Source of the DNA: Eonycteris spelaea
Lineage: Eukaryota > Chordata > Mammalia > Chiroptera > Pteropodidae
NCBI GenBank assembly: GCA_003508835.1
Contig: PUFA01000003.1
Location: forward strand, 7,789,501 to 7,853,500
Reading direction: 5' to 3'
DNA: 64,000 nt
The notes below the pieces were generated by a model that was given only the letters and a program-made list of their open reading frames with translations, was not told where the DNA came from and made no database searches. Both the position numbers and the translations under genes were made by a program. This document shows positions 25,071 to 36,965 of the stretch, in pieces. Within the stretch, counting starts at the first letter, position 1. Each line of letters starts with the position of its first letter.

Positions 25071-25690
25071 ACTGAAAGATAAAATGTGTACTTCTTAAAT
25101 GTATACGTGGCATCACCATAGAAAAATAAAATAATTTGAAATTTATAAATACGTATTTTTAAGAATGCTGTAGGCTTTTTCCTATTCTTTCTTTTAACAT
25201 GATTCAGACTGTCATGTAAGGTTGACCTTAGTCTTGCATGAAGATAGCATTATTCCTATAAAGGGAAGATTGCAAACCTTCAGGACAATAACTGCACCCA
25301 CATTCTATAATGATAATTATATCTATTTTAAGTAAGCAAAGCCAATGAACTCTAATAAAAAGAATTTATAGTGGGTGCTGGAGCTATTTGGGACTTTATC
25401 TATTCTGGATTTTTCTAGATTTTTCTTCTGGGTGTCCTGCCTTTTCAAAATCCCATGATATTTACTTTGAAATTTCCACTTCTTGTTTTAAGGCACTTAT
25501 TAATTATCTTTTATTTTGTAATAAAAAGTGTTATATGTTTGTCATAAAATAATAAATGTTTGTCATAAAAATAAGAGACAAATAAAGGAATGAGGAAGAG
25601 AGTGAAAATCATCCACAGCCTCAGTACTGGAATATGGCTTTCTAGACAGATCAAAAGAAATAAATGTAATAAAATCTAATATATAGGAGA
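25070..25690. other. Unique AT-rich DNA
   Basis: The only structure is an imperfect direct repeat of 'atgtttgtcataaaa' at 25534-25575. Confidence 0.5.
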
Positions 25691-26010
25691 TACAAATTGG
25701 GAATCATATAGTACCCACTGAATTATAAGCTTCATTTTTCAATTGAATATGTACCATGGCTATTTATGACATTCTTTTTAAAGACTATATAATATTCCAT
25801 TGTATATACCAAGGATATTATATACTTATACAATCTATATTACTATATGTTGAATATGCCAGTTTTTCCTTTTTATATGTAGTGCTATAATCAAGGTCAC
25901 TATACATATACCTTTGCGGAATTTTTCAGATTATTTTCTTATAAATTCCCAGAACTAGAAATTCTATCAGTGGGTATGCATAAACATTTTGTTATATACC
26001 CCACTGGGAA
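25690..26010 (-). mobile_element. LINE-1 3' UTR fragment (older L1M)
   Basis: 'aatattccattgtatatacc', then 'tagtgctataatcaagg', then 'tataaattcccagaactag' is the reverse complement of an L1M 3' UTR. Confidence 0.7.
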
Positions 26011-26019
26011 TGATCATTT

Positions 26020-26520
26020 AGTAATTGAAAAAATATTTGCCAGGCACTTATCTAGGTGCTGGATTTATGGTTGTGAATAAGATAATAAGTTTCTCACTTT
26101 TATTGAGCTTACATTCAGTTGGCAGAAATAGACCATGAACAAATGAACATAAAATAAAATATCAGATGTTAAGTAATATCAAGAAAATAAAGTGACATGG
26201 AAGTGAGTGGCCAAGGGACAACTTTAGATTAGGGGCTCTAGGAAGGCATCTACAAGGAGAGGACTTTTAATGTGATAGTTAAATGGTAAGATAAAGCCAG
26301 ATATAGGAAACTTGGGGGAAAACATATATCTGGAGGGATCTAAAACTTCCAGGACCCTATACTGAGAATAAGTCTAGTGGTCAAGGATCAAAAAATACCC
26401 AGTAACTAGAGCACAGTGGGGTGAGTGAGAGATACAAGGGGGGAAGTGAGTGGATTATGCAGTCTGGGAGGCCAGAACAGGAAATGTGGATTCTGAATAT
26501 GGTGGTAAATCACTGAATGA
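26020..26520 (-). mobile_element. L2 LINE 3' region
   Basis: 'aatatttgccaggcactta' is followed by 'tattgagcttacattcag', 'gaacataaaataaa' and 'ggctctaggaaggcatct', the reverse-complement order of an L2 3' region. The match fades near 26450-26520. Confidence 0.75.
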
Positions 26521-26524
26521 CTTT

Positions 26525-26900
26525 AAGTTTTAATTTAATTATGATATGTATATATTAAAGTATGCACATCACAAGTATATAGCTCAATGAATTATTCATA
26601 AACTGAACACATGCCCCAGATCAGGGAAGAAAACATTATTAGTGTTCCTTAAAACCCCTTTATGTGCTCTTCCAGCCACTACTTCCAACTCCTCACCAAA
26701 GTTAACTACTCTCCTGACTTCTAACAGCATAGATTAATTCAGCACATACATGTGTGTGGTGTGCGTGCACCAACCACAGACACCACACACACGGCCACAC
26801 ACAAAGATGTATATCATACAGTATGTGGTCTCTTTGGCTTCTTTTGCACAAAGTTAAGCTTATGCAATTCATCCATATTTAGGCATCCTCGATAAAAAAG
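26525..26900 (-). mobile_element. LINE-1 3' fragment (older L1M)
   Basis: 'agctcaatgaattattcata', 'acatgccccagatcagggaa', 'cttctaacagcatagatta' and 'gcaattcatccatatttagg' form an L1M 3' block in reverse orientation. A GT/CA-rich insertion at 26749-26811 interrupts it. Confidence 0.65.
26749..26811. repeat. GT/CA-rich inverted repeat
   Basis: A GTGTGTGGTGT arm is followed after about 17 nt by the perfectly complementary ACACCACACAC, flanked by further CA repeats. Confidence 0.9.
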
Positions 26901-27950
26901 TGAACTGATTCTATCACTGAGCACTAGAATACCCAAACATTTGTAAATTGAGCAGAATAGAGTTTAATACAACAGATATAGAATATCCAGTGAAGTGAGA
27001 GGAAAAAAGGAGACCATGGTGTCATGGCCAAGGTGAAAGATGTTTCAAGAAGGAGAATGGTTAATAGTGATCAATATTGGTGAGCTATTGAGTAAGATGA
27101 GGCCAGATATACACTATTGGATCTGACATCATGGAAGTCATTGACAAGTGGTACTTCAAAAGAGAAGAAAATGAGAAGTGATGAGGTAAAGACTGTGAAT
27201 GTAAACAGAGAACTCATTCTAAGAGTTTTAACAAAAATGAAGGGCTCTAGGCAACGTGGAATTAAAAGAGGCTTTTGAGATGGTAAATACTACAGCATGT
27301 TTGTATGATTATGAGAATAATCCAGCAGAGGGAAAATATGAGGATACAAAAGGATGGGAAAATCGACTGATGGCTATGAGAAGGTGAAAGGGAATGGAAT
27401 GCAGAGGACGAGGAAGGCCTCTATCTATATTTGGAGCTGAAATATTTCAGTTTTAATAGGGAGAAAGGCTGCAAGTATAGAGAAAAGCAGGTAAGTTGGT
27501 GAATTTCATTATGGACAAATGAGATTACTCAACTTTTATAAATGCCTTTTTTCCCACACACTTCCCTACTGTCACAGTGTACAATCAATCTTATTGATCT
27601 TTTAGAAAACAGAGTTGAAAACTTGTACCTCATTTTAACTTGCATGTATACCATTTAGAGAAGTAGAAACATTTCCCTGTTTATCAGTCATCTGGATTTT
27701 TAAAACTTGATGTATTTTGTTGTTTGTTTGCTCATTTGAAAATATCTTTCTGTTTCCATAACATAAACAATAATCTTCCTGGATTCAGCATTCCAGTGTG
27801 TTGTACTTTGTTCTTTAAATTTAGGTAAATATTTTTCTGACTGTTTTCTGTCATAAAACATTGAGGATGCTAAGTCTGAAGTCAGTGTGATATTTTTCCA
27901 TCATAGAACTATCTTTTTTCTAAACGATCCTTTCTGGAATTATTTCTCTG
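26900..27950. other. Unique DNA, no supported features
   Basis: Moderately AT-rich, with no exon or repeat recognised. Confidence 0.45.
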
Positions 27951-27954
27951 TTCT

Positions 27955-28205
27955 TGAAATTTAAAATTTGGTGAGGCAGCACTGGAGAGAAGCTAGCTCT
28001 CTGCTTGCGGGCAGCCTGAGCCTTTCTCTCACACAGCCATGCTACGCTACTCCTGGTGCACAACTGAAACAATGGCTTCAGAGGTGCTGTCCCCAGATGC
28101 CCGTAAGGGACGCCTCCAGTCTTCACATCTCTGAGTGAGAAAGAGCTCATCCAAGTTAGTGGATGTTGCTCTTAAGAAGCTGGGTCTTCAAGCCTGATAG
28201 GGGAT
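27955..28205. other. GC-richer block of unknown origin
   Basis: About 250 nt that is visibly richer in G and C than its surroundings, with several CpGs. A 76-codon minus-strand frame covers it but has no splice framing or recognised homology. An old LTR or a regulatory element is possible. Confidence 0.3.
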
Positions 28206-29055
28206 TCACTGTGACAGTCCTTGCCTTAGCCCACATATTTCCAATATAGGAGGATTTTGAGGAAGGTGGGTTTACCACAATTTCCCTCTGCTTGCTGTCA
28301 CATTCCAGTGCTATTTAGGAATGAGTTTCTATTTATGAGCACTCAGTATTTTTCTTATTTTAATTCCCCAAATCTCCATTGTGTTTGGAAAAAATCATTC
28401 ATACAACATATTTTTCCGCAGCCTATTTTTTCAGCATTGATAGTATAATATTTTATTCTTTATAATATTATTTCCTAGCATACACACACAGTGTGCGTGT
28501 GTGTGTGTGTATGTTTAATGCTAGTCATGCTACCGTGTTTCTCAGAATCTCAAGCTTGGTGTTCTATCACTGAATTTCCACAAAAATCTTTTCTTCTCTA
28601 TTTCTTGCTAAATGCTGACTGCTGCCTAGAACTACTGCTCTCTCTTCCTCTTTTTTTTTTTTTTTTAACATGTATGCCCTGTGTCTTCATCCTAATTTCT
28701 GTTGCATTCTCTATTGGATTAGGATCATCTGCTTTGGCAAATACATGTTTTGTAGTCTAAGGCAATGGGAGGAGAACTTCAAAAGTCCTTTAGTGGGAAA
28801 CTACCTTTCTGCCTAGGTCTCTGGCCATTAATTGAAACACAAATATCTGTCATGTCCTGTGTAAAACTACAAAATCTCTCCATCATAAAGTATTTCATTG
28901 GTAGGCACTGCTTTGTCATACTCATGCCCAGTATCACAGGTGCATTACAAAGTATGTATAATTGAAATACTTTTACATTTAAAGAGAGACAATGATACAC
29001 ATACCAATAGAAAATAGATTGGGCAGGATAGAGAAAAAGAATACAAGAGAATCTC
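28205..29055. other. Unique DNA with a CA/GT inverted repeat and a T-run
   Basis: No gene or transposon was recognised. Frames at 28257-28965 and 28779-29126 overlap on opposite strands and look like chance. Confidence 0.45.
28480..28511. repeat. (CA)n-(GT)n palindromic simple repeat
   Basis: 'acacacaca' is directly followed by 'gtgtgcgtgtgtgtgtgtgt', so the tract can fold back on itself. Confidence 0.9.
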
Positions 29056-29155
29056 TGAAGTAGCAGAAAGTCCATAGTGTTGAGTCCAAGGGGGCTGGGT
29101 TTGAATCCCAGCATTCTCATTCCCACTTACATGTGGCCTTGAGTTACAACAAAGC
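29055..29155 (+). repeat. MIR SINE 5' fragment
   Basis: 'ggctgggtttgaatcccagc' followed by 'ccacttacatgtggccttg' corresponds to the forward MIR tRNA-related and core region. Confidence 0.65.
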
Positions 29156-29158
29156 ACC

Positions 29159-29530
29159 TGTTATGGTGCTTAAAGTCCTCAGGACCTCAGAAAGTGACTG
29201 TAATTAAAATAGGATCTTTACAGAGATAATTAAGTTAAAAATAGGTCATTAGGATGATCCCTAATCCAATGTTACTCGTGTCTTTATCAGAAGAAGAACT
29301 TTAGACAGGCTCATAAAGAGAGATGATGTAAAGAAACAGGGAGAAGACGATCATCTACAAGGCAAGGAAAGAGGCTGGGAACTGATCCGTGCTTCACAGG
29401 CCTCAAGGACCAATCCTGCTGACACTTTGATCTTGGATTTCTAGACTCCAGAAGTATGAGACAATATATTTCTGTTGTTTCAGCCACCCAGTCTGTGATA
29501 CTGTGTTACAGCAACCCTTAGTCCCCTGAG
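29159..29530 (+). mobile_element. MaLR LTR, MLT1-type, nearly full length
   Basis: It opens tgttatgg and carries 'atccctaatccaatgttac', 'ctgacactttgatcttgg' and 'tttctgttgtttcagccacc', closing near 'ttacagcaaccct'. This is the order of an MLT1 LTR in forward orientation. Solitary. Confidence 0.9.
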
Positions 29531-31190
29531 GAAAAATGGGAATATTCCTAGTTATTTAATAGGGCTTTTATAAATTAAACAATAATCATATAAGAATAAT
29601 GAATGATATTTGTAACAAATTATGATATGGTAGCTGTGGCATTCAATACGTTACAGCTGTTGTAAATGCATAGCATGGTAACTGCCACAAAAGAGGTATG
29701 TTGTAATAACTATTTTATTTTCCCTTACTTCAATGATGAGATGCTAAAGTGAATACATACTGCATTAAGGAAGAAATGCAAAGATATAGAAAGAGTTATT
29801 CATAAAAAAGAGTAGAAACTAACACATTGTAGAGAGAAGAAAATCAGATTAAAGGCTCCCAACAGCACAGAGTAGCCGACTCAGAGGTAGTAAGGGACCA
29901 CCAATCTGTGACTAGTGCCCAGGGTGAATGGAAAAGAACACGTTTTCTTGTAAAGTACTTTATACTTGTACTTTGCCAGAACTGTCACAATGTGTCTAAG
30001 CTTTTGTTTTCATGAGATCCTATGGTTTGCATAGTCTTTGCTATCATTGTCTTAATGAGATTAATAGTAGGAATGAAAAAAGGTAGTCATGAAGTCATAC
30101 ATAGTACTGTGTTGACTGTTTTTTTATTTCTTTTTAGCTTTTGGAGTTACTGACACATCATTGCGGCAAAACATATGTAGGGTCAATTCATGCTGAATAG
30201 TTATTAGAAACCATGATAACAAAAGTCATTACACTGCAGTTCAGTTTTGACAGTAAAATTTCTGCAACATTATCACAAATCCTCATGCATTAGTGCAATG
30301 ATCCTTACTATAGTTTCATATTAGAATCAAAAGATTGCTGTAGCATGCTTGATACAAAAAGTCAAGCAAGCCCAATTCTTTTCTGCTTTTACAGATAACA
30401 TTTTTGCTCTTTTTCTGTGTACATCATGCAGACAGCAGCTTTGTTTCATATACTTTTCTCAATAACCTATGAGTACATTGAATATATCTTTCTTTAAAAT
30501 GAGAATTTTTCCTTGAAAGACCACACAATTCCAATTCCCAGCAAAAAGGAAATAATTTTAAAATGATTTTACATCTGACACAACTTCACAAAATTCTAAA
30601 ACTATATTATTCACTGCATTATGATCTTTCCTTTTCTCAGAAATGTGTTGGCTGTGTGTGTACCTTTTATTTTTTAAGCAATAATTTATGATTGAATAAT
30701 ACAACATTAAAAAAGGAAGTCTGTCATATTCAGTATTACTTTGATAGAAAGGCTGTAAGAGTTACCTTCAGCTGACAAAAGGAAAAAAAAAATTAATTCC
30801 TACCAATCCATAGTATTTTTTGTAGTCACTTATTAATAAACACTTAAAGGGTTCAGATTTAACAGGTAAAATGTTTGTATATTTTTGAGGTAATGTTAAT
30901 TTACTCAGGTCCATTTCAAGAAAACAGAATAAAGATGACTTGTGAACTTGTGTAGTAAATTAGTTAAGGACCTCAAAAACTGAGTAACTCCTTCCTCAGT
31001 AGGAAAGTCATGCTTATACAGGTACACACAGTATGTCAATAAATAGAGCAAATTTTGCTTTGTACAAAATATATTCTCTGGACATAGGGATATAAATAAA
31101 ATCCTGTTTAGTCTCATAACTGAAGTAATTGTGGATTTTTTGGAATTGCTTTAAAATTGCGATGTGAGGATGCCATATTCCACCAAATTA
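29530..31190. other. Unique AT-rich DNA, no supported features
   Basis: There are isolated splice-like signals on both strands and no framed exon of useful length. Confidence 0.45.
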
Positions 31191-31480
31191 AAATATTAAG
31201 TATTGTTATGGCATGTGTTGTTTTTATTGTCACCTTCTCCAACTTTTTCGAAATTTTATAGATTTCTTCATGAAGGTTCTAATAACATATTTCATGTTAG
31301 GGTTATTTCTAGGAAGTTTTTGATTGTTATAGCTATTGTGAATGGGATCTTTTTATAAATACATATGTCCTAATTGGTGTTTTTTAGTATCAGATTTGGA
31401 TATAACTCCAACTAATCTATGTGTCATAGCTAAGTCTCTCCCTCATGCCTTCTCATATATGTGTGTATATATGTAATTTC
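31190..31480 (-). mobile_element. LINE-1 ORF2 fragment
   Basis: 'gttatttctaggaagttttt' followed by 'attgtgaatgggatcttt' is the reverse complement of a conserved part of L1 ORF2. The preceding text, 'tagatttcttcatgaaggttc', fits loosely. Confidence 0.6.
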
Positions 31481-31689
31481 CTATTCTATAACCTTCGGTC
31501 AGCTGTATCTGGCCAATGAGTTGTTGGCCTACTGCTCTATTCCTTTAGCACTTGCATGCTTTTCTAACTGATTATCATAATGTCACCACTACCCTATACT
31601 TCTGTCCTTCTTAATTCATCCCATATTCTCACACTGCATCAACTATTTAATACTTTATTATAGACTAGAAGGTATTTTATATTAGCATA

Positions 31690-31925
31690 GCCACACCACG
31701 ATTTGGTACAAGAAGCGAAGGACATATATTTATATAGAAGATGATAATAATTTACCAGAAGGTTGCAGGGAGGGGAGCAGGGTCAAATATGTGGTGAGAA
31801 AAAGAAATATAACTATGGGCAGTGAATACACAATGCAATACATGTATGCCTTACTATTGAATTGTACACCTGAAAGTTACTGGATTTCGTTAACCAATGT
31901 CACCATAATAAAAATTTAAAAAACG
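31690..31925 (+). mobile_element. LINE-1 3' end, short, bat-like tail
   Basis: 'gtcaaatatgtggtgagaa', 'cagtgaatacacaatgcaat', 'attgaattgtacacctgaaa' and 'gttaaccaatgtcaccataa' precede an A-rich tail. The last phrase recalls the terminal part of L1s known from bats. The element is truncated to about 230 nt. Confidence 0.75.
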
Positions 31926-32034
31926 AATTAATTTTTAAAAAATGAGAAAAAAGATATTAATAGTCATATCCTCTATATACGAAATATACAGTTTATGAGA
32001 AAACTAATCTAGATGCTTTCCATTTAAAGTATAA

Positions 32035-32150
32035 GTTTATGTTCCATGGGGTTGTTGAGGAAATTAAATAAGATTATATGTAAAAGCTTTCAAAGTGCCT
32101 AGCACACAGTAAATGCTTTATAAATGTTAAATATTACCATATATTTTTAC
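32035..32150 (+). repeat. MIR SINE 3' fragment
   Basis: 'ggttgttgaggaaattaaat' then 'aaagtgcctagcacacagta' then 'aatgctttataaatg' is MIR 3' order. Confidence 0.8.
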
Positions 32151-33095
32151 AATCCTGCTAGGGAGACATTAATATTCCATTTTTCGGAGGCTCAGAGGGA
32201 TTAAATTTTCCATAGATATTCCTCCCCACCTTCATAAAAATAAAATTCCAAAGAATGAACAAATGACCTAAAGAAAACATTTAGTATATTAATATGCATT
32301 TTCCACATTAATATTTATGTTAATAAATGATTACAGGATACAGCTCTGTAGATTAAGGAAAAGATGATTACAAGATCAGTTTTCCCAAATGTTTATGTCT
32401 TTGTGATGTATATGTGTAGTTCAAAACTAAAAAAATCATTATACTGATACTCCCACTGAATTGCAAATCAACTGCAGTTGTAAGTCATGAATTAGACAAG
32501 CCTAAGTAGAAAATATACCTATCATAGGAGGTGCATACAATGAACATTTTACTTAGTTTATGGTGATCTTTAAATGGTTTTTGAGTGATAAAAACTACTA
32601 TTTCATTTTATAGCTATAGTATGTCATTTAAAAAGTCAGGGTTCTGAATCTGTATGGATTCTAAAGAACATAACCTATTTATTTGAAAATATTCTAAGTT
32701 TTTCTAGAAATTTACAAGTAATATAAAGAACATTTCATTTACTTCTTTGTTATTAAAGTTATATGTAAGCAAAATTTCCAGAATGTTAATTTGTAACATG
32801 AAAATTTCTCCTATTCTGTATAGAATGATATTTTCCAAGGTTTAAGCCACTAAATACTAAGTCTGTTAGTTTTAAATAGATCTCCTAAGAGAGGGTTCCA
32901 GGGACATAAGGAAATTCGGATTAACAGAGTTAACAGTTATCTCAGAATCTTTAATAGGCAAATGAAGTTTAAGTCTTTAAAAAGGAGATATAGGATACAG
33001 TGTGCCATATGTAGGTATATATGCATGTAAGCCAAATAGATATATATGTGTATGTATGTATCTATCTCCCCATGTCTAATCTCTTTATATATATT
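32150..33095. other. Unique AT-rich DNA
   Basis: No repeat beyond a possible MIR remnant at 32160-32215 ('ggaggctcagaggg'). Confidence 0.45.
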
Positions 33096-33339
33096 AGGGT
33101 TTCTTAACGTTAGCTCTGCTGACATTTAGGACTGAAAAATTTGGGGGTATATGTATGTGAGGGGGCTGTCCTGCGCATTGTAGTATTTTTAGGCACATCC
33201 CTGGACTCTACCCATTAGATACCTGGAGCACCCCTCTCAATCCCAACCACATCCAGGTGTGATAACCAATGTCTCCAGGCATTACTTGATATCCAGATAT
33301 CCCTTGGAGACAAAATAGCCCTTGGTGGTGAATCACTGA
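33096..33339 (+). mobile_element. hAT DNA transposon, MER20-like
   Basis: The body contains 'gggggctgtcctgcgcattg', 'ccctggactctacccattag', 'gtctccaggcattacttg' and 'gacaaaatagcccttgg', in the order of a short non-autonomous hAT family that I recall as MER20. The terminal repeats are eroded ('gggtttcttaac' against 'ggtgaatcactga'). Confidence 0.8.
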
Positions 33340-33348
33340 TTTTATGAT

Positions 33349-33387
33349 TATATATATATATATATACACACACACATATATATATAC
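33349..33387. repeat. (TA)n-(CA)n-(TA)n simple repeat
   Basis: A central CACACACACA is flanked by TA repeats on both sides. Confidence 0.95.
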
Positions 33388-34440
33388 AGATCATTTACAT
33401 GTAAATATTTATATATAAGTACACCAGAGAAAGGGAACAGTAGTAATTTAATGGGAGCTTACCTGTCTAGGATGTGTGGCAACTCCTTTAGAACAAATAT
33501 GTGTGTGTGCATGCATGCGGACCTACCTATCTGTGTCTTAAGAAAGAAAGGCAGAGATATTGACAGGGTCTTTAAGTAGCTATTGTAGACAAAACTATTT
33601 TAAAAATTATGGTTTTCCTAGCAAAGAAATAAATTTCTACTATATTGACACGAGCACACAAAATCACCACTCGAAGCCTAATTTTAACATATGCAAGATA
33701 ACAAGCAATACAATACTTATAAAAAATCCTCATATAAATAAAAACTAAAACAGTTTTCATATTTCTTTAGGAAAAGAATTTTGTTTATTGCTAGAATTTA
33801 CTTTGACTCACCAGATCAATCAATATAAAGTGAGTATTAAAGGAAATTCATGTTTGGAAACTGAAAGAGGAGAGAGAAAATGTACTAATGAAATCTATAG
33901 ATAATACAATATTTTTCAGATTTTAAGATGGAAACTGTATACATTGAGACCTGAATGATGCAGATTAAATAGCAAAAATTCACGATTCTTTCCTTGGTCA
34001 GGTGAAGAGAGGATATTGTTCGGCTCTGATACTATGCTCTATTCCAGGAAAGAATCCCCTGGACTCTGGGGATCACAGCCTTCAGCATGGAAGCTGAGAT
34101 GATGGTGGCATATTCCTGTACCCTTATCATATCTTTGTCAGTACAATGGATGATTAACAGTTTTTGAAAAATTGAATAAATGAACTAATAAATGAAGAGT
34201 GTATGAATTCTGTGAGGCCCAGAAGTGTCCTGTAGAACTCTAGAGTAGTCCCCTGATTCATGTCCCTACATGATTCCTTCACAAGCCCAGGTTACTTAAA
34301 GAAATGCTCCAATTTGAACATATCCATAATAGTTACTCTTAATACTTCTCAGCTATTGGTTTACTCAAACTTTTGAAAAATATCACAGCACATGCTCATC
34401 TAGTCTTTTGGAGAGGATATTTAAACTAAATTAAGACAAC
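33387..34440. other. Unique AT-rich DNA
   Basis: No recognised repeat or exon. A strong splice-site pair at about 33805-33870 on the minus strand encloses no open frame. Confidence 0.45.
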
Positions 34441-34560
34441 TGTGTCCTAGGCCAACTTTTAACTAACTGTATATGCCGTAAATTGCTGAGCCACTCTGGC
34501 CCAAGGTTCCTCATCTGTAAAAAATCTTTTAAAGAGACAGGTAAAATTTCTAAAGGAGCT
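34440..34560 (+). repeat. MIR SINE core fragment
   Basis: 'gctgagccactctggccc' followed by 'ggttcctcatctgtaaaaa' matches the MIR core. Confidence 0.5.
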
Positions 34561-34914
34561 CTTAGTTCAAAAGCTTTACAATTTTAGAGTTGCGAAACCT
34601 ACCTTAATCCCTATGGAAATTAAATAGCTTCTAATTAAATAGGTAGTCCTTTCCCTACCAGAAAATCATGCTTCAGTGAGATAAAATTACAAAAACAATT
34701 AGTGAATCAAAGAATCTGTTTCAGTTGGACACTAGAGACATAATGCATAATTTATATGGTTTTTACATGCTTTATAAAACCTGATAAGGCAGGATTGTTT
34801 AATAAATTACAGTAGAGAGCAGTGTTATGGTTATGAAATAGGTTAGATAGGTCCCGACCTTGTGACACCCACAATCTCAGTTACATATCATATATTGGAG
34901 ATGCTGTTGCTGAT

Positions 34915-34953
34915 TAATAATAATAATATTAACAATAATAATAATGATAATGG
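34915..34953. repeat. (AAT)n simple repeat
   Basis: Interrupted TAA units, about 13 in all. Confidence 0.9.
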
Positions 34954-35224
34954 AAAATTTCCCAAGATTACCAAAGACATTACAAAGACAATGTTTGCAA
35001 ACTGTATAGCAGAGATACCTGGTTCACATAAGTGCTTGTTAAGCACTGACTGATTCTGTAAAAATTTCTATTCCTGATGGTGCAAGTACCAAGAACTGAG
35101 TAGGCAAAATTAAGCTTTATAAATGGTTTAGGAAAGAATTAAAGATATAGTTTAACCTGTTTTGGAAGGGATCTCATTTTCAGCCAACAGAACACATCAA
35201 CATTTGTATACGTATTTAGCTTAC

Positions 35225-35250
35225 CTTTCTTTGTAGGACTGAAGAACTTG
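35225..35250 (-). CDS. Candidate 26-nt short exon downstream of the coiled-coil exon
   Basis: The minus strand reads atttgttttaactgctatag, then 26 nt, then gtaagc. The acceptor has a good pyrimidine tract and a branch-point-like ttttaac. The exon ends AAAG before the donor. In phase 0, as required after exon 37800-37949, it reads QVLQSYKE with two bases (AG) left over. That peptide would extend the coiled coil naturally. A 26-nt exon is unusually short, and chance matches of this size occur, so the call rests on splice-site quality and phase. Confidence 0.4.
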
Positions 35251-36749
35251 CTATAGCAGTTAAAACAAATACATGGTGATTTTATGAATGTGTTCATAGA
35301 TTTTTAAAAAAGAAATTATGAAAAGTACCTTTGAAAGTGTTTAATTAAAATGATGAAAATGTCTATTTTCACGCTAATGTACAATTTTTGTGGATAGTTT
35401 TTTCCTCTTCAGTGTTATTCTAAATTTTGAACCTGAGAAGTTTTAGAGTGGATTCTATTTCACTATTACCCATGAACAAGGCAAATAAGAATTTTGCACA
35501 ATCATTTTTTTTTGTTTCTGATTTTTAAAGGGGGAAACATGTATCACTGCAAATTTTAAAAGTACCAGAAAGTACCAAGAAACACATTCAAAAGAAGCAG
35601 ACATAGTTTGATCACCAAGAGTAATACTATAACATTTAACATTTGAGACATCTGTATATAAAATTATGTTAAGAAAGAGAACATTATTATATTAAGCTTT
35701 CTTTGTCGCTCTTGGCCTAAAAAACAGACAAGTACAAAAATGTATAATTTGTATAGCGGGAATAACACTCCCTAAGAAGCACAGTAATTAAAATATAATT
35801 ATTTAACATGCCAAAAGGAATGCATATTAAAAGCACGGAAATTATTCTAAAACAGGAAAGAAATACTTGAAATTTCTAAAAGTGAGATTCTTTTTATCTG
35901 ACAAGGGAATTCAATAAGGGAATCAGGGGCTGTATGGTGCTTTTGTGCACCTAACAGTGAACTGGTCAAAAGACTAAAAACTATAATATATATATATATA
36001 TATATATACATGGGCAATGCTATAATATCAAGGAAATAGACTAAAATATTAAAGGGTTTCCTGAGTTTTGATGGCCAAATTTCATCCTGTAAGCAAGGCA
36101 TTAGAAGCTAATGACATACGATTTCTCACTGACAGATTTAACAGCATCAATAAGGCCTCTCTGTCCATTGCAGCAAATTGATCCTACATGACACTGACAA
36201 GGGCAGCCTGCACTTAATGACCTCCATCGCTGAAGGATGGAAATGAAAAATGATTGGAAGTACAAATAAATCTCTGAAAGTTTCCCTGAAACAGGTGTGC
36301 TGAAAGTGATTCGTGTGAGGGATCATCACAAACATAAAACCCTACTGTCTGTTCATACTAGGGTCCCACTCCTTGGATAGTGAATCAAATTGGCTTTAAA
36401 TCCAAAAAGAACATCAAGACAATTTCGTTCTTACTATGCAAATACTATGGTAGAAATCGCTATTAAAGCATGAGTTTTTCACTATTAGATACCTAATATA
36501 AATGTATATTATATTTCTTTGAATCCTGCACAATGGTTTGAAGACATTAAGATTTTGTCATATAGTTGTATTCTCGATTCTTTCCCAAACACATTTATTT
36601 TTTGATCTACCGTGATCTTGCTACTAACCTCAATACAAATTTTTAGGAGAAACATATACATTCTCTTTCCAAATGTATTCAAAAGCATTAACTCCCATAA
36701 AAAATAGATGGATGAAGAGCATAGGGGAGTTTATGAGCAGCATACAGGT
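35251..36749. other. Intronic DNA (if the exon chain is right) with one conserved-looking block
   Basis: There is a TA microsatellite at 35986-36009. The block 36100-36420 is less AT-rich, is non-repetitive and reads like a conserved non-coding element, but this cannot be shown without alignment. Confidence 0.4.
35986..36009. repeat. (TA)n microsatellite
   Basis: About 12 TA units. Confidence 0.95.
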
Positions 36750-36965
36750 TAATGTAATAGTTACTTACAGTTGCATAGTATCCCTTTATTTTAAAAGTAA
36801 CTATGGATGTATCTGTTTTATTCCTTATCAATATTATTCTGAGGTAGTTCTTATTCTACAGATGAGAAAACTGAGGTCGAAAACGGTTAATTACTTGCCA
36901 AAATCACTGAGCTAGTATTGGTAAAGCTTGCACTCAAATCTTGGCCTTTTGTCTTCCTGATATTC
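36750..36965 (-). repeat. MIR SINE
   Basis: Reverse-strand MIR words are clear: 'attctacagatgagaaaact', 'gaggtcgaaaacggttaat', 'ttgccaaaatcactgagct', 'gcactcaaatcttgg'. Confidence 0.8.

Noticed and set aside
30120..30200. Plus-strand polypyrimidine acceptor followed by about 20 open codons
   Set aside because: No donor, no upstream plus-strand exon, and two frames are equally plausible.
33805..33870. Excellent minus-strand acceptor and gtgagt donor around about 50 nt
   Set aside because: All three frames contain stops, so it cannot be a coding exon.
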